DNA of 64,000 nucleotides from Paraburkholderia mimosarum LMG 23256 = NBRC 106338. GTDB lineage: Bacteria; Pseudomonadota; Gammaproteobacteria; Burkholderiales; Burkholderiaceae. This document shows positions 55,716 to 64,000 of this stretch, piece by piece. Within the stretch, counting starts at the first letter, position 1. Each line of letters opens with the position of its first letter. The notes under the pieces were generated by a model. That model had not been told where the DNA came from. It worked only from the letters and a program-made list of their open reading frames with translations, and made no database searches. The stretch covers positions 1 through 64,000 of the forward strand of contig NZ_BBJJ01000029.1 of the NCBI RefSeq assembly GCF_000739815.1, read 5' to 3'. The position numbers and the translations under genes were made by a program.

Positions 55716-56972
55716 TCAAACATCGTCCGCGACGACGAACAGGCGGCGGTATTCCTTCAGGGCATACCGGTCGGTCATGCCCGCGATGTAATGCGCGATC
55801 AGGCGCGGCTGCGAGGCGGCGTCCTGCGTCTGGTACGGCGGCGGCAACAGGCGCGAGTCCTCGCTAAATGCCTCGAACAGCCCCTTCACCACGCGCCGCG
55901 CCTTGTTGGCCATGCGCATCACGCGATAGTGGCGGTACAGGTTGCGGTAGAGAAAGCGCTTGAGTGCGGCCGCCTGCGCGGCCACGCGTTCACTGTGCGC
56001 GACGAGAGGCGGCGCGGCGCGGACGTCGTCGAGGGACTGCGGCGCGCATTCGGCGAGATTGCGCTGGGTCTGGCCGATCAGATCGACGATCAGCGTGTTG
56101 ATGATGCGCCGCACCGTCTCGTGAATCAGCCGGCGGCCTTCGATCTGCGGATACTCGGCGCGCGCGGCGTCGTAGTGGGTCTGCCAGAGTTCGACCTCGG
56201 CGAGTTGCTCGATCGTGAGCAGGCCCGAGCGCAGGCCGTCGTCGACGTCGTGGTTGTTGTACGCGATCTCGTCGGCGATATTGGCGATCTGCGCCTCGAG
56301 CGACGGCTGCCGGCCAAGCAGGAAACGCTCGCCCAGATCGCCGAGCCGACGCGCGTGCTCTCGCGAACAGTGCTTGAGGATGCCCTCGCGCGTCTCGAAG
56401 CAGAGGTTCAGGCCGTCGAACGCGCCGTAGTGCTCTTCCAGTTCGTCGACTACGGCCAGACTCTGCAGATTGTGTTCGAAGCCGCCGTGCTCGCGCATGC
56501 ACTCGTTGAGCGCATCCTGCCCTGCGTGGCCGAACGGCGTATGGCCGAGGTCGTGCGCGAGCGAGATCGCCTCGACGAGATCCTCGTTCACGCGCAGGTT
56601 GCGCGCGACCGAACGCGCGATCTGCGCAACTTCGAGGCTGTGCGTGAGCCGCGTGCGAAAGAGATCGCCCTCGTGGTTCACGAACACCTGGGTCTTGTAC
56701 TCGAGCCGGCGAAAAGCCGTGGAATGGACGATGCGGTCGCGATCGCGCTGGAACTCGCTGCGGGCGGCGGGCGGCGGCTCCGGGTGGCGCCTCCCGCGCG
56801 AGCGCGAGGCGTGGGCGGCGTAAGGCGCGAGGCCCGATTCGAACGACGCGACGAGCACCGCATTTGCGTCGCCCGATGCGGACGGTTCACCGCCCGACGG
56901 AGCGCCGCCCGACACATCGTCGCCCATCGAACTACGGGGATCAATACGGTTGTCGCTGCGGGTATCGCTCAC
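55716..56972 (-). CDS. dgt: dGTP triphosphohydrolase-like protein (HD domain)
   Basis: HD-superfamily dNTP triphosphohydrolase of 418 residues. The HD metal site is RTRLTHSLEVAQIA and ISLAHDLGHTPFGHAG; later DEIAYNNHDVDDGL completes it. The length of about 400 fits the 'dGTPase-like' group 2 more than E. coli Dgt (505 aa), so exact substrate is open. Start is GTG at 56972 with GGAGG upstream; the first 50 residues are Ser/Gly/Asp-rich and probably disordered. Lies 33 bases behind aroB in the same direction. Confidence 0.92.
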   Translation of the reverse strand: MSDTRSDNRIDPRSSMGDDVSGGAPSGGEPSASGDANAVLVASFESGLAPYAAHASRSRGRRHPEPPPAARSEFQRDRDRIVHSTAFRRLEYKTQVFVNHEGDLFRTRLTHSLEVAQIARSVARNLRVNEDLVEAISLAHDLGHTPFGHAGQDALNECMREHGGFEHNLQSLAVVDELEEHYGAFDGLNLCFETREGILKHCSREHARRLGDLGERFLLGRQPSLEAQIANIADEIAYNNHDVDDGLRSGLLTIEQLAEVELWQTHYDAARAEYPQIEGRRLIHETVRRIINTLIVDLIGQTQRNLAECAPQSLDDVRAAPPLVAHSERVAAQAAALKRFLYRNLYRHYRVMRMANKARRVVKGLFEAFSEDSRLLPPPYQTQDAASQPRLIAHYIAGMTDRYALKEYRRLFVVADDV

Positions 56973-57005
56973 CGTTCCTCCGCGAGGGTTATCGTCGGCG
57001 GGGCG

Positions 57006-58088
57006 TCAGTTCTGCGTCGCCGCGGCGAGCGTGGCCTGCACGGCTTCGTCGGGCGCGCGGCCGATATGCGTCTCGCCAAAGCGCTTGAGCAGGATGAACT
57101 TGATCGCGCCGCCCTCGGCTTTCTTGTCGACCTGCATCAGCTCGATGTACCGGTCCGCGCCGAGTGCCGGTGCGCGTACCGGCAGCTTCGCGGCCTCCAC
57201 AACACGCACGAGCCGCGTGCGCGAGGCCTCGTCCAGCATGCCCATGCGCACCGAGAGATCCGCCGCCATCACCATGCCGCAGCCCACCGCCTCGCCGTGC
57301 AGCCATTCGCCGTAGCCGAGCCCGGCTTCGATCGCATGCCCGAACGTGTGGCCGAAGTTGAGGATGGCGCGCAGGCCGCCTTCGCGCTCGTCGGCAGCCA
57401 CGACCGATGCCTTGATCTCGCACGAGCGCTTGACTGCATGTGCGAGCGCTTCGGGCTCGCAGCGGTTGAGCGACTCGAGGTTCGCTTCGATCCAGTCAAA
57501 GAATTCTGCGTCGGCGATCGCGCCGGTCTTGATGACTTCGGCAATGCCGGCCGCCAGTTCACGCGGCGGCAGCGTGGAGAGCGCGCCGATATCGGCGATC
57601 ACGGCCTGCGGCTGATAGAACGCGCCGATCATGTTCTTGCCGAGGGGATGATTGATGCCCGTCTTGCCGCCCACCGACGAATCGACCTGCGAGAGCAGCG
57701 TGGTCGGCACCTGGATGAACGGCACGCCGCGCATGTAACAGGCGGCCGCGAAGCCCGTCATGTCGCCCGTCACGCCGCCGCCCAGCGCAATGAGCGTGGT
57801 CTTGCGGTCGGCGCGCGCGGTGAGGAGCGCGCCGAAGATCTGGTTGAGCGTTTCCCAGTTCTTGTGCGCCTCGCCGTCCGGCAGCACGACGGTGCTGACG
57901 TCCTTGCCGAGCGGTGCCAGCGCAGCGCGCAGCGTATCGCCGTAGAGCGGGTCGACGACGGTGTTCGTCACGATCGTCACCGACTTGCCGGCGATATGGG
58001 GCGCGAAGAGCGCCGTCTGGCCAATGAGGCCGGAGCCGATATGGATGGGATAGGCGCGGTCGCCCAGTTCGACGTTGACGGTAATCAT
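57006..58088 (-). CDS. aroB: 3-dehydroquinate synthase
   Basis: Second step of the shikimate pathway: DAHP to 3-dehydroquinate with NAD and Zn. It has 360 residues. NAD-binding GGGVTGDMTGFAAACYMRG at about 105; Zn ligands in NFGHTFGHAIE near 270; LPDGEAHKNWETL near 75. ATG at 58088; 111 bases after aroK. The aroK-aroB order with pilQ upstream is conserved in gamma- and betaproteobacteria. Confidence 0.98.
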   Translation of the reverse strand: MITVNVELGDRAYPIHIGSGLIGQTALFAPHIAGKSVTIVTNTVVDPLYGDTLRAALAPLGKDVSTVVLPDGEAHKNWETLNQIFGALLTARADRKTTLIALGGGVTGDMTGFAAACYMRGVPFIQVPTTLLSQVDSSVGGKTGINHPLGKNMIGAFYQPQAVIADIGALSTLPPRELAAGIAEVIKTGAIADAEFFDWIEANLESLNRCEPEALAHAVKRSCEIKASVVAADEREGGLRAILNFGHTFGHAIEAGLGYGEWLHGEAVGCGMVMAADLSVRMGMLDEASRTRLVRVVEAAKLPVRAPALGADRYIELMQVDKKAEGGAIKFILLKRFGETHIGRAPDEAVQATLAAATQN

Positions 58089-58199
58089 GCTCTGAATCTT
58101 GAGAGTTCCTGGTGCACTACCTGACGTTTTGACCCGCGGCTTTGACCGCCGACCTTCATGGGATTTGCGCGCTCCCGCGCCAAGCCTCCCGAACCGTAC

Positions 58200-58748
58200 C
58201 TACTCGCGCGCCGTGGCCCGCGCGACGCCGGCCATGTCGAGCTGCATCAGCACCATATTGACGAGTCCGTTGACCGACGGCCGGCCCGTTTCGATCACGA
58301 AGTCGGCGACCTCGCGATAGAGCGGGTCGCGCACTTCGTAGAGCGCTTCGAGCCGCGCCTTGGGGTCTTCGGTCTGCAGGAGCGGACGGTTCTTGTCGCG
58401 CCGGGTGCGCAGCCACAGGTCGTGCGGGTGCGCGCGCAGGTATACGACGAAGCCGCGCGCCTTGAGCGCCGCGCGGTTCTCGGGTCGCAGCACGGCGCCG
58501 CCGCCGGTCGCGAGAACGATCCCTTCGCGCCCCGTGAGCTCTTCGATCATCTGGGCCTCGCGGTCGCGAAAGCCTGCTTCGCCTTCGAGTTCGAAGATCA
58601 CGGGGATGCGCGCGCCCGTGCGCGCTTCGATTTCGTGGTCGGAGTCGAAGAACGGACGCTCCAGCCGGCGCGCGACCGCCCGGCCCACGGTCGTCTTGCC
58701 GGCGCCCATGAGCCCTACGAAAAATACATTGGCGTTTGCGTCCCGCAC
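58200..58748 (-). CDS. aroK: Shikimate kinase
   Basis: Phosphorylates shikimate at O3. It has 182 residues. P-loop GLMGAGKTTVGRAVA (about residue 12), shikimate-binding FFDSDHEIEAR and ATGGGAVLRPENR. The start is a GTG at 58748 with AGGAAA upstream. Follows pilQ with a 136-base gap and precedes aroB. Confidence 0.97.
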   Translation of the reverse strand: MRDANANVFFVGLMGAGKTTVGRAVARRLERPFFDSDHEIEARTGARIPVIFELEGEAGFRDREAQMIEELTGREGIVLATGGGAVLRPENRAALKARGFVVYLRAHPHDLWLRTRRDKNRPLLQTEDPKARLEALYEVRDPLYREVADFVIETGRPSVNGLVNMVLMQLDMAGVARATARE

Positions 58749-58884
58749 TTGCAGCGTTTCCTACTAAAGGTTGGTGCCGCAGCTTACTGGCAAAGCGGCG
58801 GCGTTGTCGAGCCTGCGGCTCCCTCGTTCCGGCCCCGCAAAGTCGCGAGTACGCACTCGCGACCTGCTCTCTCGACGAATCAGG

Positions 58885-60489
58885 TCAATCCGACTCCACG
58901 ACACGCGGTGTGATGAACACCACCAGCTCGCTGCGCTTATCGCGATGCGCGCGATGCGAAAAAAGCGCGCCCAATACCGGTATTTTGCCCAGGAGTGGCA
59001 CACGCGTCACATCATCGCGGTCATCACTGGCGTCGATGCCGCCGATCGAGACCGTGCCGCCGTCCTCGATCTCCACGCGGGTCTGGACATGCTTGGTATT
59101 GATCGCGGGCCCCGCGGCCGTTTGCTCGCCGACACTGTCCTTGGCGACGTCGAGGTCGAGAATCACGCGGCCATCGGGTGTGATCTGCGGCTCGACTTCG
59201 AGTTTCAGACTCGCGCGCCGGAACTGCACGCCCGAAACGCCTTGCCCGACCTTGGCCTGATAAGGCAGTTCCGTGCCCTGCTCGACGACTGCCTTCGTGC
59301 GGTCCGCGGTGACGACGCGCGGACTCGATACGACCCGCCCGCGCCCCTCGGCCTCGAGCGCGCTCAACTGGATGTCGAGCAGGCGCGTGGCACGCGCAGC
59401 CAGGAGCGTCAGGCCGAGCCCGGCGGCTTCGAAGCCCGCAATCGGCCCCGCCGCCAGGTCATAGACCGTGCCGCCCGCCCCAGTGGTGAGCCCGCGGGCC
59501 GGGGCTCCATCCGTGTTCACTGGCGTGACGCCGAGGCGTACGCCCAGCTCGCGCGACAGCCCCTCGTCTCCCTCGACGATTCGCGCCTCGATGAGCACCT
59601 GACGCGCCGGCGCGTCGAGCCGCCGCACCAGCTCGCCGATCTGGTCCAGCCGCGCCGGCAGGTCGGTGACGAAGAGGAGGTTCGTGCGCGCGTCCGCCAC
59701 GGCCGCGCCCCGCCTGGAGAGGGCGCGCTGCGCTCCCGAGCCGGTCAGCAAGCGGCGCAGATCCTCGGCGCGCGCGTAGTGCAGCTCGAACGAGCGGCTT
59801 GCGAGCGGCTCCAGCTCCGCAGCCCGCGCATGCGCCTCGAAACGCTGCCGCTCGCGCGCCGCAAGTTCCGCGGCGGGCGCGACCCAGATCACGTCGCCAA
59901 TGCGCGACATCGCGAGCCCATTGGCCTCCAGCAGCAGGTCGAACGCGGTGCGCCACGGCACGCGATCGAGGCGCAATGTGACCTGCCCGCGAGCACGTTC
60001 GCTTGCGACGATATTGAGCTTCGTGAACTGGGCGAACGCATGCAGAACGGCAGTGAGCTCCGCGCGCTGGAAATTGAGGGTGATCGGCCGGTCGGGCGGC
60101 AAGCCGTCGTTTGCGGCAGACGGGTCGCCAAGGCGCAGCGGCGCACGCAGGGGGACCGACGGCCCTTCGAGTTGCCCGGCTGCCGATGCTTCGCCGCCGG
60201 TTTCCTTCGAGCGCTGAGCGGCAGGCGACGTCGCACCCGCGGCGCGATCCGCGTTTCCTGGCGCCCCCTCTTCAGACGGAGCGGCATCGCTGCCTCCCGT
60301 GAAGGGATTATCGATCCATTGGGCCGGGCGGGTCGCCTGCGCCTCTTCGGGCAACGGTGTCGCTTCGTGCTGCGCCACCGCCGCCGAAGCACGCACCCAC
60401 GCCGGCTGCGGCAACGGCACCATGGCGCATGCTGCAACGCTGAAAAGTGGCGCGCCGAGCAGAGTCGCTCCACACCGGATCGCCTTCAT
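58885..60489 (-). CDS. pilQ: Secretin of the type IV pilus (PilQ/HofQ-like, compact)
   Basis: Outer-membrane secretin through which the pilus fibre passes. It has 534 residues: signal peptide, a Pro/Glu-rich region to about 130, an STN/N0 domain (DRPITLNFQRAELTAVLHAF, about 135), an N1 domain (DLRRLLTGSGAQRAL..., about 240), and the secretin barrel from about 310 (LLDIQLSALEAEGRGRVVSS, VPLLGKIPVLGALF near the end). Neisseria and Pseudomonas PilQ are over 700 aa with AMIN domains; this is shorter and closer to HofQ. ATG 60489 overlaps the pilP stop by four bases. Confidence 0.93.
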   Translation of the reverse strand: MKAIRCGATLLGAPLFSVAACAMVPLPQPAWVRASAAVAQHEATPLPEEAQATRPAQWIDNPFTGGSDAAPSEEGAPGNADRAAGATSPAAQRSKETGGEASAAGQLEGPSVPLRAPLRLGDPSAANDGLPPDRPITLNFQRAELTAVLHAFAQFTKLNIVASERARGQVTLRLDRVPWRTAFDLLLEANGLAMSRIGDVIWVAPAAELAARERQRFEAHARAAELEPLASRSFELHYARAEDLRRLLTGSGAQRALSRRGAAVADARTNLLFVTDLPARLDQIGELVRRLDAPARQVLIEARIVEGDEGLSRELGVRLGVTPVNTDGAPARGLTTGAGGTVYDLAAGPIAGFEAAGLGLTLLAARATRLLDIQLSALEAEGRGRVVSSPRVVTADRTKAVVEQGTELPYQAKVGQGVSGVQFRRASLKLEVEPQITPDGRVILDLDVAKDSVGEQTAAGPAINTKHVQTRVEIEDGGTVSIGGIDASDDRDDVTRVPLLGKIPVLGALFSHRAHRDKRSELVVFITPRVVESD

Positions 60490-60884
60490 TTCGCCGCCGC
60501 CGCCCAGCCGAGCACGTGCGTCGCGCCACCCGCAGAAACGACGACGCGCGCCGGCCCGACTTGCACGACGCGCCCGTCGCCGATCGGCCGCCCCGCTTGC
60601 GCGGTCAAGACGCCCTTGGGCGTTTCCACCAGCGCGACGATGTGCTGCCGATCCTGGATGATGCCGGCGAGACGCCACCCATCTTTCCCGGCGCCATCCG
60701 CGGCGGCAGCGGCGAACGGATCGAGAGACGCAACTTCCGGCACCTTCTCGTCAGCGGATGCCAGAGCAAGCGGCACAGCGGGAAGCGCATCGTAGACGTG
60801 CAAAATGGCAGAGATCGACAGTCCAGCTCCAGAGCGCCGGATCGCCAGCTCGGTTGGCACCGTGAGCACGGGCTCGCGCACCAC
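60486..60884 (-). CDS. pilP: PilP-like pilus protein fused in frame with PilO C-terminal sequence
   Basis: 132 residues as read from a GTG at 60884. Residues about 50-132 (SLDPFAAAAADGAGKDGWRL, VALVETPKGVLTAQ, GRPIGDGRVVQVG) are PilP: a periplasmic protein that links PilNO to PilQ. Residues 1-45 (VREPVLTVPTELAIRRSGAG, then ISAILHVYDALP) look like the end of PilO's ferredoxin-like domain. No lipoprotein signal is present, unlike standard PilP. The next gene pilQ overlaps its stop by four bases. Either a PilO-PilP fusion has been split by a frameshift, or PilP starts at an internal codon. Confidence 0.7.
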   Translation of the reverse strand: MVREPVLTVPTELAIRRSGAGLSISAILHVYDALPAVPLALASADEKVPEVASLDPFAAAAADGAGKDGWRLAGIIQDRQHIVALVETPKGVLTAQAGRPIGDGRVVQVGPARVVVSAGGATHVLGWAAAAK

Positions 60885-61354
60885 TGCGCGAAGCTGCCCT
60901 GGGCGACCAGTTTGATCGAACGGAAGGCCTCGGCTCGCGCGCCGCCGCCCGCACCCGGCTCGAGCGCATGCAACACGAGGGCCGCTTGCGCGGCAAGTTG
61001 AGAGACGCGGCGAATGTCGTCGGCGGAGTTGCCCTTATACGGCGCACGTGGCGCTGTTCGAGCTGCTGCCCCCCGCAGCGCGGGCAGACGCGCCACCGCT
61101 AGCCGGGCGTCGTCAAGACGCTTCTGCGCGTCGGCCAGCGCGGCGCGGGCTCCATGCACGCCAAGCGGATCCCAAACGATGCAGGCGCCGCTCATCGATG
61201 CACCCGCGAGCACGGCGATCACCAGCGCGGCTACGAGACGGAGGCGCGGGCTCCAGGCATAAAGCATTGACCACACGCGCAACGCGCCCCCTGGGCGGCC
61301 CCGAGCCGATCCAGGTTCCCGCTGCTCTCCGGCCGCCGCGGCCATCCTGCTCAT
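60605..61354 (-). CDS. pilO: PilO-like pilus assembly protein, apparently frameshifted
   Basis: Inner-membrane alignment-complex protein. The ATG at 61354 overlaps the pilN stop by four bases. Residues 30-57 include the transmembrane helix (LRLVAALVIAVLAGASMSG), then a coiled-coil (DAQKRLDDARLAVARLPALR) and the start of the periplasmic domain, which ends at FRSIKLVAQGSFAQ (about residue 157). After that this frame gives Trp/Cys/Arg/Pro-rich sequence unlike protein, while the adjacent frame continues the PilO domain (see pilP). So a base change of +1 or -1 type lies near 60884-60890. The last 90 residues as read here should not be trusted. Confidence 0.6.
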   Translation of the reverse strand: MSRMAAAAGEQREPGSARGRPGGALRVWSMLYAWSPRLRLVAALVIAVLAGASMSGACIVWDPLGVHGARAALADAQKRLDDARLAVARLPALRGAAARTAPRAPYKGNSADDIRRVSQLAAQAALVLHALEPGAGGGARAEAFRSIKLVAQGSFAQWCASPCSRCQPSWRSGALELDCRSLPFCTSTMRFPLCRLLWHPLTRRCRKLRLSIRSPLPPRMAPGKMGGVSPASSRIGSTSSRWWKRPRAS

Positions 61355-62031
61355 TCCGCCTCCTTCACGGCAGATCCCCGCGCAAAGTCGGGCGCCGGTG
61401 GTGCGCCCGACTTTGCCACCACGCTCGCGCCCCGCCAGACCAGATGCGCGGCGATGCGAATGGGCCCGCCGTCGTGCGCACTTTCACGTGACGTACCACC
61501 GGGAGTCGCGCGCTTGAGTTCGCGCACGCTCACAGCCTTTACATCGGGAAGCGTTCGCAGCCGGCCAAGCCAGGCCGCAGCCGCCGATTCGTCGGCCGCG
61601 CTCGCCTGCAGGTCGGTTTCGTCTGCGAACTGCGAGAGCTGCTGCAGGCTCACGCCGGGCGGCACATTGCTCGCCAGTGCATCGGCGAGTGCGAAGAAGC
61701 GGACCGTCGCCCCCGCGTGCCTTCGTGCCAACTGCCCGGCGGCATGCTGCGCTTCGCTTTCGCGCGTGAGCCGCTGCGCCTCGGCAAGCGGTGCCTGCCA
61801 ATGCGCGAACGATCGCACGAGTGCCTCGCGGCGCGCCTCGAGCCCGCTGCGTTCAATGTGTTGCCAAAGCAGGAGACCGAGCGCGCATACACACCCGCCG
61901 AGCGCCGCAGCGAACCATTCGAGCAGCCGGCGGCAACGGATTCTGCGGATGGCGCGTTGGCGCCAGGGCAGCAAATTGAATCCGCCGATGGCTCGTCGCG
62001 GTGTGCCCCGTGTGGCGCGCGCGAGCGTCAT
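61351..62031 (-). CDS. pilN: PilN-like type IV pilus assembly protein
   Basis: Bitopic inner-membrane protein that binds PilM through its N-terminal cytoplasmic peptide. It has 226 residues: the PilM-binding motif is FNLLPWRQRA (about 18-27; consensus INLLPWR), followed by a transmembrane helix (FAAALGGCVCALGLLLW), then a periplasmic domain with VKAVSVRELKRATPGG. The start at 62031 overlaps the pilM stop by four bases. The open frame extends to 62073. Confidence 0.92.
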   Translation of the reverse strand: MTLARATRGTPRRAIGGFNLLPWRQRAIRRIRCRRLLEWFAAALGGCVCALGLLLWQHIERSGLEARREALVRSFAHWQAPLAEAQRLTRESEAQHAAGQLARRHAGATVRFFALADALASNVPPGVSLQQLSQFADETDLQASAADESAAAAWLGRLRTLPDVKAVSVRELKRATPGGTSRESAHDGGPIRIAAHLVWRGASVVAKSGAPPAPDFARGSAVKEAE

Positions 62032-63008
62032 TCCCCCACCCCGCGAAGCGCGAGCCCGAACGCCACCGCACACGCCGGGTCATGCAGGAACGTTGAGGGG
62101 AGCGGCCAGCCGGTATCGGCAAGCGGCCCGCATTCGAATGGCAGGACCGGTGCACCCAATGTGTCGCCGATGTCGGCCAGCGAGAAGTTCGCGCCGCGCA
62201 GCATGGCGAGCTCGCCCGAGACCTGCACGCAGCCGGCCTGCTCGCCGCCGACCAGGTCGCGCAACGCCTCTGCGAAAGAGTCATGTTCGAGCGCGGGAAA
62301 GCGCATGTGCCGCATGACGGCATCGTCGAAGAGATACCAGCCATGCACGCCTTCCCGGCCGACCCACAGCGCCACCCAAGGCTCCAGCGGCGGCAGTTCG
62401 TATGCCGCCGCGAAGCGCATGGCGCGCAACGCGGCGTGCGCCTCGTCGTCCACGGCGCACAACGTGATGCCCGCCATCGCCGCGCATTCGATGCGCGACT
62501 CCACATGCTGCCGCGCCGTCGCCGCGATGCTCACCTGCACCTGCGGGCTGCGTGGCGTTGCCGGCAGCACGTTCCAGTCGACTGCCAGCTCGCCGCGCTC
62601 GACGCCCGCCACGCGCTCCGCCTCCGCCAGCACGAAGGGCTCGAGTCCGGCGTGGATGCCGGAGTCGTCGATCGTGGCGGCCGGCGCGAGGCGCGCGAGC
62701 GGCATCGTCGCGACCAGCGTCGCGCTCGTGGGGAGCGCCATCGCGCAACGCATCGACGCTGCGGCGCTCGCACGCGGCAACTCGCCGAACACGCTGCGCA
62801 ACGCTTCGACAACCGCCGCACGATCGATGATCTCTAGACCCGCCATCGCCACGCGCGCGATCGGCGTGCTGGCCAGCCATTCGAGGCGGACCGGCCCCAC
62901 TCCGACAATGCGCTGGCTCACGACCGCGAGCGAGACGTGACGCGCGCCCAGATCCACGCCGGCCGCATAGCGGCGCGTGCCCAACAACACCGGATTCCCG
63001 AACCCCAT
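62028..63008 (-). CDS. pilM: PilM-like actin-fold pilus assembly protein
   Basis: Cytoplasmic actin-like ATPase-fold protein that anchors the pilus alignment complex. It has 326 residues: first phosphate segment AAGVDLGARHVSLAVV near residue 15 and an FtsA/PilM-type second half. The sequence is diverged from PilM of Pseudomonas; identification rests on its place as first gene of pilMNOPQ and on PilN's conserved binding peptide. The ATG at 63008 (MGFGNPVLL) follows GGAGGA. Divergent from ponA with 290 bases between. Confidence 0.88.
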   Translation of the reverse strand: MGFGNPVLLGTRRYAAGVDLGARHVSLAVVSQRIVGVGPVRLEWLASTPIARVAMAGLEIIDRAAVVEALRSVFGELPRASAAASMRCAMALPTSATLVATMPLARLAPAATIDDSGIHAGLEPFVLAEAERVAGVERGELAVDWNVLPATPRSPQVQVSIAATARQHVESRIECAAMAGITLCAVDDEAHAALRAMRFAAAYELPPLEPWVALWVGREGVHGWYLFDDAVMRHMRFPALEHDSFAEALRDLVGGEQAGCVQVSGELAMLRGANFSLADIGDTLGAPVLPFECGPLADTGWPLPSTFLHDPACAVAFGLALRGVGE

Positions 63009-63298
63009 TGCATTCCTCCCGGACGTCCGCGCGCCGCGAACCGTTCGCAGCGCGTCGATGGGGAAATTGTGCGGACGTGCGCCGCGTGCGAATACTCGGC
63101 TTTCCGGCCAACGTTCGGCACGGGCGCTATTCATGTGTGGGGTGCGCGTCTACAGTGACAATATCGACTGATGCCTCGACAACATCGCCGGCAGTAGCGT
63201 CGCGTTTGCGCGCTCACACGGAAGCGCCGACGTAAGCATCCCGAAAGCCCGGAAACGGGCGGCGGCTATAATCGCGAGACCGTTTTTCTGGTGTTCGT

Positions 63299-64000
63299 AT
63301 GCACGATCAGCTCCCTCCTTCCGTACCGCCTTCCACGCCGCCCGAACCGCCCAGGCGGCGCAAGCGCCCGTGGTGGGCAACGTTGCTGATCGCCTTTTTC
63401 GGTCTCATGTTCGCCGGCGTGGTGAGCGTGGCGCTGGTGATCGGCTACGCGCTCGTCGTGGCCACGCCGAACCTGCCGTCGCTCGACGCGCTCACCGACT
63501 ATCGTCCGAAGGTGCCGCTGCGCATCTATACGCGCGACCACGTGCTGATCGGGGAATTCGGCGAGGAACGGCGCGACGTCGTCCATTTTCGGGACGTGCC
63601 CGCCAACCTCAAGAACGCCATCCTCGCCATCGAAGACGCCCGCTTCTACGATCACGGCGGCGTCGACCTCGCCGGCATCGCGCGTGCGGGCATCGTCGCC
63701 CTCACCAACGGCCATGCCACCCAGGGCGCCAGCACGATCACCATGCAGGTGGCGCGCAACTTCTTCCTTTCGAGCGAGAAGACCTACACGCGCAAGATTT
63801 ACGAGATGCTGCTCGCCTACAAGATCGAGTCCCGGCTCTCGAAGGATCAGATTCTCGAGGTGTATATGAATCAGATCTATCTGGGGCAACGTGCGTATGG
63901 CTTCGCAAGCGCCGCGCGCGTGTATTTCGGAAAGGATCTGAAAGATCTCACGCTCGCCGAATGCGCGATGCTGGCCGGACTGCCCAAGGCGCCCTCGGCG
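63299..64000 (+). CDS. ponA: Class A penicillin-binding protein 1A, 5' part
   Basis: Bifunctional glycosyltransferase/transpeptidase that polymerises and cross-links peptidoglycan. The first 234 codons are present. A short Pro/Arg-rich cytoplasmic tail, a transmembrane helix (LLIAFFGLMFAGVVSVALV) and the start of the GT51 domain: AILAIEDARFYDHGGVDLAG with the catalytic Glu of the EDxxFxxH motif, QGASTITMQVARNFFLS, and MNQIYLGQRAYGFASAA. The transpeptidase part is beyond the right edge. ATG at 63299. Divergent from pilMNOPQ, as in many gamma- and betaproteobacteria. Confidence 0.95.
   Translation, partial: MHDQLPPSVPPSTPPEPPRRRKRPWWATLLIAFFGLMFAGVVSVALVIGYALVVATPNLPSLDALTDYRPKVPLRIYTRDHVLIGEFGEERRDVVHFRDVPANLKNAILAIEDARFYDHGGVDLAGIARAGIVALTNGHATQGASTITMQVARNFFLSSEKTYTRKIYEMLLAYKIESRLSKDQILEVYMNQIYLGQRAYGFASAARVYFGKDLKDLTLAECAMLAGLPKAPSA

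Noticed and set aside
55452..58124. 890-codon plus-strand frame opposite ugpQ, dgt and aroB
   Set aside because: Covers three well-supported minus-strand genes; translation has antisense composition.

Overview
The window is a GC-rich (visibly above 60 %) stretch of core chromosome from a betaproteobacterium, most likely Paraburkholderia/Burkholderia. The evidence is gene content and synteny (sspAB next to petABC, a his-tat block, mla-yad-ibaG-murA, pilMNOPQ-aroKB beside gltBD, a ponA-like gene divergent from pilM). Almost everything is housekeeping. There is no CRISPR array, rRNA operon, prophage or intact insertion sequence. One tRNA gene, one TPP riboswitch and several clear terminators are present. 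Both ends cut a gene: an APC permease at the left and a class A penicillin-binding protein at the right.

Layout. 1-13.4 kb is a mosaic of single genes: amino acid permease (partial), cspA with its own promoter and terminator, a short Hsp70-like protein, a nitroreductase, an MFS transporter divergent from a TetR regulator with two palindromic operators between them, a DUF1415 gene, two methyltransferases, a large Eco57I-like DNA methyltransferase without a recognisable nuclease part, and a cation diffusion facilitator. 13.5-20 kb holds tRNA-Thr(UGU), sspB, sspA, the cytochrome bc1 operon petABC, a Nif3-like gene and, head-to-head with it, a DegS-like periplasmic protease. 20.1-38.6 kb is one continuous minus-strand block. 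In transcription order it is mlaFEDACB (phospholipid transport), an ABC-2 transporter pair, ibaG, murA, hisGDCBHAFIE, a DUF4870 gene, a HIT protein and tatABC, closed by a bidirectional terminator. 38.8-42.5 kb is the thiamine group thiO-thiS-thiG-thiE behind a TPP riboswitch. 42.9-53.2 kb holds an SbmA/YddA-type ABC transporter, thpR, gltD/gltB and a RAYT-like transposase relative. 53.4-64 kb holds ompW, a DUF883 gene, a glycerophosphodiesterase, a dGTPase-like gene, aroB, aroK, the pilQ-pilP-pilO-pilN-pilM cluster and the start of ponA.

Genes that work together. The Mla proteins form a retrograde phospholipid pathway: MlaA lipoprotein at the outer membrane, MlaC in the periplasm, MlaFEDB at the inner membrane. 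The complete his set in one block converts PRPP and ATP to histidine. Its HisG is the short form, which needs a HisZ partner not encoded here. The Rieske protein PetA has a twin-arginine signal and would be exported by the TatABC system encoded nearby. ThiO, ThiS and ThiG make the thiazole half of thiamine and ThiE joins the halves, under TPP control. GltBD makes glutamate. AroK and AroB act in the shikimate pathway.

Points most worth a second look: the RAYT-like protein has lost both histidines of the HUH motif; pilO appears frameshifted and its C-terminal part is read in the pilP frame; the Eco57I-like enzyme is a lone methyltransferase; a rho-independent terminator sits inside the his block between hisA and hisF; a consensus -10 box lies so close to the DegS-like start codon that its mRNA may be almost leaderless; ThiE carries a ~170-residue N-terminal extension of unknown function. 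I found no multi-gene system that is clearly undescribed.
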